A stretch of DNA of 64,000 nt, taken from Anomaloglossus baeobatrachus. Its lineage: Eukaryota; Chordata; Amphibia; Anura; Aromobatidae. Shown here in pieces: positions 57,203 to 64,000 of the stretch (positions are counted from its first letter, which is position 1; every line of letters begins with the position of its first letter). The stretch covers positions 440,613,279 through 440,677,278 of the forward strand of contig NC_134354.1 in NCBI RefSeq assembly GCF_048569485.1, given 5' to 3'. The translations under genes and the position numbers were made by a program. The notes below the pieces were generated by a model that was not told the DNA's origin, did not search any database, and saw only the letters and a list, made by a program, of their open reading frames with translations.

Positions 57203-59096
57203 CTTTCGGCCTCCACAAACCGCATCCTCGGTCGGTGGCAGGCTCTCCCGCTTTGGCGACGCCTGGTGGCCACATGTCCAAGACCGATGGGTGAGAGACA
57301 TTCTGTCTCACGGTTACAGGATAGAGTTCAGCTCTCGTCCTCCGATTCGTTTTTTCAGAACATCTCCGCCCCCCGAGCGAGCCGATGCACTGGCTCAGGC
57401 GGTGGACACTCTGAAGACAGAAGGAGTTGTGATCCCCGTTCCCCTTCAGGAACGTGGTCGCGGTTTTTACTCCAACCTGTTCGTGGTGCCAAAAAAGGAC
57501 GGATCATTCCGTCCCGTTTTGGACCTCAAATTGCGCAACAGACATGTGAGAACCAGACGGTTTCGCATGGAATCCCTCCGCTCTGTCATTGCTTCGATGT
57601 CACAAGGAGACTTCCTAGCATCAATCGACATCAGGGATGCCTATCTCCATGTGCTGATCGCACCAGAGCATCAACGCTTCCTGCGTTTCGCCATTGGGGA
57701 CGAACACCTTCAGTTTGTGGCGCTGCCTTTCGGCCTGGCGACCGCCCCACGGGTCTTCACCAAGGTCATGGCATCCGTTGTGGCAGTCCTACACTCTCAG
57801 GGCCACTCGGTGATCCCTTACTTAGACGATCTACTGGTCAAGGCACCCTCCCGGGTGGCATGTCAACACAGCCTGGCCGTTGCTCTGGAGACTCTCCAGA
57901 GGTTCGGGTGGATCATCAATTTCCCAAAGTCAAAATTGACTCCGGCCCAATCACTGACTTACCTCGGGATGGAGTTTCATACTCTCTCAGCGATAGTCAA
58001 GCTACCGCTGGACAAACAGCGTTCGCTGCAGACAGGGGTGCACTCTCTTCGGGCCCAGTCACACCCTTTGAGGCGCCTTATGCACTTCCTGGGTAAGATG
58101 GTGGCAGCAATGGAGGCAGTCCCCTTTGCGCAGTTTCATCTGCGTCCACTCCAATGGGACATTCTCCGCAAATGGGACAGGAGGTCGACGTCCCTAGACA
58201 GGAACGTCTCTCTTTCTCTGGCAGCCAAAACCTCTCTTCAGTGGTGGCTTCTTCCCACTTCTCTGTCGAAGGGAAAATCCTTCCTGCCCCCATCCTGGGC
58301 TGTGGTCACGACGGACGCGAGTCTGTCAGGGTGGGGAGCGGTTTTTCTCCACCACAGGGCTCAGGGGACCTGGACTCCGACAGAGTCCGCCCTTCAGATC
58401 AATGTTCTGGAGATAAGGGCAGTGTACCTAGCCCTAAAGGCGTTCCATCGGTGGCTGGAGGGCAGGCAGATCCGCATACAGTCGGACAACGCCACGGCGG
58501 TCGCGTACATCAACCACCAGGGCGGCACGCGCAGCTGCCAAGCCTTCCAAGAAGTTCGGCGGATTCTGCTGTGGGCGGAGACCACAGCCTCCACCATCTC
58601 CGCAGTTCACATCCCGGGCGTAGAAAACTGGGAAGCAGACTTTCTCAGTCGCCAGGGCATGGACGCAGGGGAATGGTCTCTTCACCCGGACGTGTTTCAA
58701 GAGATCTGTTGCCGCTGGGGGACGCCGGACGTCGACCTCATGGCGTCTCGGCACAACAACAAAGTCCCGGCATTCATGGCACGGTCTCAAGATCACAGAG
58801 CTCTGGCGGCGGACGCATTAGTTCAGGATTGGTTGCAGTTTCGACTGCCTTATGTATTTCCTCCTCTAGCAATGCTGCCCAGAGTGTTATGCAAGATCAA
58901 GTCCGACTGCCGCCGCGCCATCCTCGTCGCTCCAGACTGGCCGAGGAGGTCGTGGTACCCGGATCTGTGGCACCTCACGGTGGGTCAACCGTGGGCACTC
59001 CCAGACCGACCAGACTTGCTGTCTCAAGGGCCATTTTTCCATCTGAATTCTGCGGCCCTCAACCTGACTGTGTGGCCATTGAGTCCTGGCTACTAG
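56952..59096 (+). CDS. DIRS E RT / RNase H / methyltransferase-position ORF, 714 residues
   Basis: Same architecture as B. RT: FVVPKKDGSFRPVLDL near 57480, LASIDIRDAYLHVLI, PFGLATAPRVFTKVM, YLDDLLVKAP near 57820. RNase H: VVTTDASLSGWGAVF near 58310, QSDNATAVAYINHQGG, ENWEADFLSRQ near 58625. The C-terminal domain has DVDLMASRHNNK and APDWPRRSWYPDL. The start is the first ATG of the overlapping frame, as in B. A longer frameshifted product from gag is possible and cannot be decided from sequence. Confidence 0.88.
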   Translation: MASNWMKLLSNLRERTRPYPNPSQKDLSNGKFRRGFGPFGPQPDPNHPRPTGHRRARGSLLHGGLSHVLQRPPEAPSLRRPPHDFRPPQTASSVGGRLSRFGDAWWPHVQDRWVRDILSHGYRIEFSSRPPIRFFRTSPPPERADALAQAVDTLKTEGVVIPVPLQERGRGFYSNLFVVPKKDGSFRPVLDLKLRNRHVRTRRFRMESLRSVIASMSQGDFLASIDIRDAYLHVLIAPEHQRFLRFAIGDEHLQFVALPFGLATAPRVFTKVMASVVAVLHSQGHSVIPYLDDLLVKAPSRVACQHSLAVALETLQRFGWIINFPKSKLTPAQSLTYLGMEFHTLSAIVKLPLDKQRSLQTGVHSLRAQSHPLRRLMHFLGKMVAAMEAVPFAQFHLRPLQWDILRKWDRRSTSLDRNVSLSLAAKTSLQWWLLPTSLSKGKSFLPPSWAVVTTDASLSGWGAVFLHHRAQGTWTPTESALQINVLEIRAVYLALKAFHRWLEGRQIRIQSDNATAVAYINHQGGTRSCQAFQEVRRILLWAETTASTISAVHIPGVENWEADFLSRQGMDAGEWSLHPDVFQEICCRWGTPDVDLMASRHNNKVPAFMARSQDHRALAADALVQDWLQFRLPYVFPPLAMLPRVLCKIKSDCRRAILVAPDWPRRSWYPDLWHLTVGQPWALPDRPDLLSQGPFFHLNSAALNLTVWPLSPGY

Positions 59097-60115
59097 CGTC
59101 CTCAGGCTTATCTCAAGATGTCATTGCCACTATGAGACAGGCCAGGAAACCAACGTCCGCCAAGATCTATCATAGGACTTGGAGGATCTTCTTATCCTGG
59201 TGCTCTGATCAGGGTTTTACTCCCTGGCCGTTTGCCTTACCCACTTTTCTTTCTTTCCTTCAATCCGGAATTGACAAGGGGTTGTCTCTCAGCTCTCTCA
59301 AGGGACAAGTATCGGCGCTATCCGTATTTTTTCAAAAGCGTCTAGCCAGGCTTCCGCAGGTCCGCACGTTCCTGCAGGGAGTTTGCCACATAGTCCCACC
59401 TTACAAGAGGCCGCTGGAACCATGGGATCTTAACAGAGTGCTAAAGGCTCTTCAGAAACCACCTTTCGAGCCACTGCGGGATGTCTCCCTTTCACGTCTT
59501 TCGCAGAAGGTGGTCTTTCTAGTGGCAGTCACATCGCTCCGTAGAGTGTCGGAGTTGGCAGCGCTGTCATGCAAAGCCCCCTTCCTGGTTTTTCACCAGG
59601 ATGAGGTGGTTCTGCGTCCGGTCCCGGAATTTCTCCCTAAGGTGGTATCCCCTTTTCATCTCAATCAGGATATCTTCTTACCTTCTTTTTGTCCTCATCC
59701 AGTTCACCAATGTGAAAAGGAGTTGCATTTGTTAGATCTAGTGAGAGCACTCAGGCTCTACATTTCTCGCACGGCGCCTCTGCGCCATTCTGATGCGCTC
59801 TTTGTCCTTGTCGCTGGCCAGCGTAAGGGGTCGCAGGCTTCCAAGTCAACCTTGGCTCGGTGGATCAAGGAACCGATTCTTGAAGCCTACCGTTCTTCTG
59901 GGCTTCCGATTCCTGCAGGGCTGAAAGCCCATTCTACCAGAGCCGTGGGTGCATCCTGGGCATTGCGGCACCAAGCTACGGCTCAGCAGGTGTGTCAGGC
60001 GGCTACCTGGTCGAGTCGGCACACTTTCACGAAACACTATCAGGTGCATACCTATGCTTCGGCAGATGCCAGCCTAGGTAGGCGAGTCCTTCAGGCGGCG
60101 GTTGCCCACCTGTAA
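59060..60115 (+). CDS. DIRS E tyrosine recombinase (YR) part
   Basis: Carries SGLSQDVIATMRQARKPTSA, then LRRVSELAALS (first Arg), HSTRAVGASWALRH (HxxR) and HTFTKHYQVHTYAS with the nucleophile Tyr, ending LGRRVLQAAVAHL. This is the R-H-R-Y tetrad of DIRS recombinases. It is nearly identical to B in this region. The true start is uncertain because the frame is open further upstream, inside the RT/RNase H region. Confidence 0.85.
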   Translation, partial: QPDCVAIESWLLASSGLSQDVIATMRQARKPTSAKIYHRTWRIFLSWCSDQGFTPWPFALPTFLSFLQSGIDKGLSLSSLKGQVSALSVFFQKRLARLPQVRTFLQGVCHIVPPYKRPLEPWDLNRVLKALQKPPFEPLRDVSLSRLSQKVVFLVAVTSLRRVSELAALSCKAPFLVFHQDEVVLRPVPEFLPKVVSPFHLNQDIFLPSFCPHPVHQCEKELHLLDLVRALRLYISRTAPLRHSDALFVLVAGQRKGSQASKSTLARWIKEPILEAYRSSGLPIPAGLKAHSTRAVGASWALRHQATAQQVCQAATWSSRHTFTKHYQVHTYASADASLGRRVLQAAVAHL

Positions 60116-60612
60116 GAGGGAGCCGTTGTCGGCTCTTTTTATTGGGGTATTCTTTTACCCACCCAGGGACTGCTTTTGGACGTCCCAATTGTCTGGGTCT
60201 CCCAATGGAGCGACAAAGAAGAAGGGAATTTTGTTTACTTACCGTAAATTCCTTTTCTTCTAGCTCCTATTGGGAGACCCAGCACCCGCCCCTTCGGGCT
60301 GTTGTTCTTTTGTGTACACATGTTGTTCATGTTGAATTGTTCTTTTGGTTCATGGTTTCAGTTCTCCGAACATCCTTCGGATTGAATTTACCTTAGACCA
60401 ATTTATAACTTTCCTCCTTCCTGCTTTTGCACCAAAACTGAGGAGCCCGTGATGCACGGGAGGGTGTATAGCAGAGGGGAGGGGTTACACTTTTTAAAGT
60501 GTAATACTTTGTGTGGCCTCCGGAGGCAGAAGCTATACACCCAATTGTCTGGGTCTCCCAATAGGAGCTAGAAGAAAAGGAATTTACGGTAAGTAAACAA
60601 AATTCCCTTCTT

Positions 60613-61040
60613 CTGTCAACGTTGATGTTTATGGCTTACAGCCAATAAAAACCCAAAAGTCATTATCTCAGAAAATTAGAATATTATATAAGAGCAACTG
60701 AAAAAAAATTATTTTAAAATCAGAAATGTTGGCCTACTGGAAAGTATGTACAGTAAATGCACTCAATACTTGGTCGGGGCTCCTTTTGCATGAATTACTG
60801 TATCAATGCGGCGTGGCATGGAAGTGATCAGCCTGTGGTACTGCTGAGGTGTTATGGAAGCCCAGGTTGCTTTGATAGCAGCCTTTAGCTTATCTGCATT
60901 GTTGGGTCTGGGGTCTCTCATCTTCCGCTTGACAATAGCGGGATCTATGGGGATAGATTCTCTATGGGGTTTAGGTAAGGCGAGTTTGCTGGCCAATTAA
61001 GCACAGTGATACTGTGGTTATTAAACCAGGTATTGGTACT
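60613..61040 (-). mobile_element. Third Tc1-like transposon, continued, with transposase C-terminus
   Basis: The subterminal phrase GGCTTACAGCCAATAAAAAC and TCTCAGAAAATTAGAATATT continue the Tc1 end at 54432. On the minus strand, 60996-60763 encodes the transposase C-terminal region: MASKLALPKPHRESIPIDPA, NNADKLKAAIKATWASITPQ, then MPRRIDTVIHAKGAPTKY. It is open over 77 codons, so this copy is less decayed than the two upstream. DIRS F interrupts it at 61041. Confidence 0.75.
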
Positions 61041-64000
61041 TTCTTTGTCGCTCTATTGGGAGACCCAGACAATTGGGTTGTATAGGCTATGCCTCCGGAG
61101 GCCGCACAAAGTATTACACTCAAAAGTGTTAAGCCCCTCCCCTTCTGCCTATACACCCCCCGTGCTCCCACGGGCTCCTCAGTTTGTTGCTTTGTGCGAA
61201 GGAGGTCAGACACACACAGCACAGCTCCACAGATTGGTCAGCAGCAGCTGCTGACCATGTCGGATGGAAGAAAAGTGGGCCCATATAGGGCCCCCAGCAT
61301 GCTCCCTTCTCACCCCACTCTTGTCGGCGGTGTTGTTAAGGTTGAGGTATCCATTGCGGGTACGGAGGCTGGAGCCCACATGCTGTTTTCCTTCCCCATC
61401 CCCCTCAGGGCTCTGGGCGAAGTGGGATCCTATCGGTCTCCAGGCACTGAGACCGTGCTGCATCCACAACTCCTATGGAGCCTGCTGGATAGGAGCCGGG
61501 TACCATTCAGGGACATGGCCCTGCTACGTGAAGGTACTCTGTATCCCTGTGGGGACCGCGCACGGCAACACCTCAGCTTTGCTGGGTGTGCTAGTGCACC
61601 GGGCCGCGGCGCTGACCGGGTTAAATGTGCCATTACACACTCAGCGTCGCTGAGTGTGTTTATATGTAGGGGCTACCACGCTAACCGCCGCTGCCATGGG
61701 AAACTGCGGCGCGGCTGGGACTTGTAGTTCGCCGGGAACTTCGGCGTGTGCCGCGCTTTTACGGCGGACACGCTTATACTCGAGTCCCCGGCTTGGCTTG
61801 CGGCCTAGTTTTCCCTTTCTCCCGCCCTCAGCCCTGACAGGCAGGGGGAAGGGCGGGACGCTGCACGGAAAGAGCAGCACTGAGGGCTGGAGTATGATTT
61901 GCATACTCCACCCCCCCTCACTGTGCACAGTGCGGGCACCAGTTCCCGCTCTTTCTCGGCCACGCCCACGGCTCCCTCCTCTCGTCAGGACGCCGCAGCC
62001 ATTCCTGTCAGCTCCTCCGACGCTGCAGAGAGGGACAAACCCTGGGAGACCCAGACACGGTCTCTGGTGGCCTCACAACCGCTTTAAAGCGGGTGGTAAG
62101 CAGCACCTGTTGGTGCTAGCCCCATAGTGCTGTAGTGTATTGATACGTTATTTGTTTATAGTATATACTCTACACTGTATGAGCACAGTTCATTCTGGCT
62201 ATATACCCTATTGTCTTACACAGGGAAATCAATAGCATGGCGCCCACAAAAGGCAGGGGTGCCAAAACACAGGCTTATTATGCTGCCTGCGCCGCATGTA
62301 TGACTCCACTACCGGCAGGTTCCACTGACCCTCATTGTGTGCACTGTTCGGCCCCTGTGGCACTTGTTCAGCCAGAGCCTCTGCTAAGAGGGGCCCAGGG
62401 GGAGCCACCTGTTGACACTGTCCAGGTGACGGGGACTGAGTTTGCAAAACTCTCTGAGACTATGGCTAAGATACTAGAAGCCTTGCAGTCCAGGCCGGTA
62501 TCTCAGCAAAGGGACTCTGTTGAATCATTGTTCCCTGACCCCCCTCAGTTGGTCCAACAATGTCCTCCCGGGGTATCTCATACATCCCAGGCTGCGGGTT
62601 CTGACTTAGACCCCAGCCCCAGACCGAATAAGCGGGCTCGCTTAGAATTTCCCTCGACATCATATCGTTTAGGGTCTCAGCGGGGGGAATCTCTGGTTGA
62701 TGATGCGGAGACAGCTGATCAGGATTCTGATCCTGAGGGAGCTCTCAATCTTAATACTCCAGACGGGGACGCCATAGTGAACGATCTTATTGCGTCCATC
62801 AATCAAATGCTGGATATTTCTCCCTCAGCTCCTCCGGCGGAGGAGTCAGCGTCTCAGCAGGAGAAATTCCGTTTCAGGTTCCCCAAGCGCACACAGAGTA
62901 TGTTTCTAGACCACTTTGATTTCAGAGAGGCAGTCCAGAATCACCATGCTTGTCCAGATAAGCGTTTTTCTAGGCGCCTTAAGGATACACGTTATCCTTT
63001 TCCCCCTGACGTGGTTAAAGGTTGGACTCCGTGTCCCAAAGTGGACCCTCCAATCTCCAGACTGGCGGCTAGATCCATACTTGCAGTGGAAGATGGGGCC
63101 TCGCTCAAAGATGCCACTGACAGGCAGATGGAGCTCTGGTTGAAATCCATCTATGAAGCTATCGGAGCTTCTTTTGCCCCAGCATTCGCAGCCGTTTTGG
63201 CGCTACAAGCTATCTCAGCAGGTCAAGCGCAAATTGAAGCAGCCACATGCACGGCCGCGCCACAAGTGGCATCCATTACCACCCAGACCTCGGCAATTGC
63301 GTCTTACGCTATTAATGCGGTCCTGGACTCTGCGAGTCGTACGGTGGTTGCGGCCGCCAATTCGGTGGTACTCCGCAGGGCCTTGTGGCTACGGGAATGG
63401 AAGGCAGATTCTGCTTCCAAAAAGCGCTTAACCAGTTTGCCAATTTCTGGCGACAGGCTGTTTGGCGAGCGTCTGGATGAAATCATCAAACAATCCAAGG
63501 GAAAGGATACATCCTTACCCCAGCCCAAACAGAACATACCCCAACAGAGGAGAGGGCAGTCGAGGTTTCGGTCCTTTCGGGGCGCGGGCAGGTCCCAATT
63601 CTCCTCGTCTAAAAGGTCTCAGAAAGAACAAGGGAACTCTGATGCATGGCGGTCTAAGTCACGTCCTAAAAAGACCACCGGAGGCGCCGCTAACAAAGCG
63701 GCTTCCTCATGACTTTCGACCTCCTCTAGTAGCATCATCGGTCGGTGGCAGGCTCTCCCGCTTTTGCGACACCTGGCTGCCACAAATAACAGACCGCTGG
63801 GTGAGAGACATTCTGTCTCACGGTTACAAGATAGAGTTCACCTCTCGTCCCCCGACTCGATTCTTCAGGTCATCCCCGCCTCCCGAGCGAGCCGAGGCTC
63901 TTCTGCAGGCGCTGGGCACTCTGAAGGCAGAAGGAGTGGTGGTCCCTGTTCCTCTTCAGCAACAGAGCCAAGGTTTTTACTCCAACTTGTTTGTGGTCCC
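61041..64000 (+). mobile_element. DIRS retrotransposon F (family 2), cut by the window end
   Basis: Left inverted repeat about 61041-61190 (CTCTATTGGGAGACCCAGAC, CCTCCGGAGGCCGCAC), like copy B. A GC-rich leader of about 1.05 kb, the gag-like ORF 62237-63712, then the RT region from about 63.46 kb, which reaches FYSNLFVV at the window edge. Nothing broken is seen in the visible gag. The right half lies beyond 64000. Confidence 0.88.
62237..63712 (+). CDS. DIRS F gag-like ORF1, 491 residues
   Basis: Starts MAPTKGRGAKTQAYYAACAA, almost the same as B. CxxC-x12-CxxC at residues 18-37, NKRARLEFPSTSYRLGS linker, KRFSRRLKDTRYPFP, an alanine-rich region (ASFAPAFAAVLALQAISA) and a basic tail RFRSFRGAGRSQFSSSKR. 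It is slightly shorter than B in the linker. It looks whole. Confidence 0.8.
   Translation: MAPTKGRGAKTQAYYAACAACMTPLPAGSTDPHCVHCSAPVALVQPEPLLRGAQGEPPVDTVQVTGTEFAKLSETMAKILEALQSRPVSQQRDSVESLFPDPPQLVQQCPPGVSHTSQAAGSDLDPSPRPNKRARLEFPSTSYRLGSQRGESLVDDAETADQDSDPEGALNLNTPDGDAIVNDLIASINQMLDISPSAPPAEESASQQEKFRFRFPKRTQSMFLDHFDFREAVQNHHACPDKRFSRRLKDTRYPFPPDVVKGWTPCPKVDPPISRLAARSILAVEDGASLKDATDRQMELWLKSIYEAIGASFAPAFAAVLALQAISAGQAQIEAATCTAAPQVASITTQTSAIASYAINAVLDSASRTVVAAANSVVLRRALWLREWKADSASKKRLTSLPISGDRLFGERLDEIIKQSKGKDTSLPQPKQNIPQQRRGQSRFRSFRGAGRSQFSSSKRSQKEQGNSDAWRSKSRPKKTTGGAANKAASS

Larger units (their letters stand above)
54583..60612 (+). mobile_element. DIRS retrotransposon E (family 2), looks whole
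   Basis: A 6.03-kb element in sense with SYAP1, inserted in a Tc1-type copy. Left inverted repeat about 54583-54725, right about 60425-60612, with TTACACTTTTTAAAGTGTAA and CCCGTGATGCACGGG. Internal complementary region about 60165-60280. Parts: GC-rich leader of about 0.95 kb; gag-like ORF 55664-57202; RT/RNase H ORF 56952-59096; recombinase part about 59060-60115. All three frames appear open, so with B this is the youngest-looking coding copy. It is closest to C in its terminal repeats. Confidence 0.9.

Overview
The window looks like a piece of a large amphibian genome, most likely a frog. One host gene is visible: the first three coding exons of SYAP1 (synapse-associated protein 1, a BSD-domain Akt partner) on the + strand. 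They lie at 13512-13707, 19182-19300 and 35139-35205. The conceptual protein follows the vertebrate SYAP1 N-terminus closely. The exon joins are in phase, and the rest of the gene, including the BSD domain, lies beyond 64000. The frog assignment is inference. It rests on the mix of repeats: DIRS elements in high number, a T2/Kolobok-type MITE, Tc1/mariner relics, Harbinger-like MITEs and a hammerhead-bearing Penelope-like fragment.

Layout. 1-13.2 kb is the upstream flank, built almost wholly of nested transposons. An old Tc1/mariner-like copy is split by a young LTR element (2680-5322) and by a 2.74-kb foldback element with 0.9-kb arms (5784-8525). A second Tc1 relic is split by a MITE, and a CA-rich composite follows. 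13.2-13.5 kb is a TATA-less promoter. Intron 1 (13.7-19.2 kb) opens with a 3.3-kb GC-rich minisatellite and contains an unassigned minus-strand ORF. Intron 2 (19.3-35.1 kb) holds MITEs and two DIRS elements. Intron 3 runs from 35.2 kb past the window end. It holds a composite foldback with two nested elements, four DIRS copies (one inside another), MITEs, a LINE fragment, a Penelope-like fragment between two (TA)n tracts, and a third Tc1 copy split by DIRS insertions.

Six DIRS (tyrosine-recombinase retrotransposon) copies, A to F, make up about 33 of the last 43 kb. All point the same way as SYAP1. A belongs to one family; B to F belong to a second. B and E look whole, D has few breaks, A is moderately broken, C is badly decayed, and F runs off the window. 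Each complete copy has inverted terminal repeats, an internal complementary region, a gag-like ORF with a zinc-finger-like motif, RT/RNase H, and a tyrosine recombinase.

The points most worth a second look are these: a built-in splice acceptor and donor pair at the 3' end of every complete DIRS copy, lying in sense in the introns; insertion of DIRS D into the internal complementary region of DIRS C; a recombinase frame kept open across the RT/RNase H region; a complete minimal hammerhead ribozyme; and several insertions dated against empty sites found in this same window.
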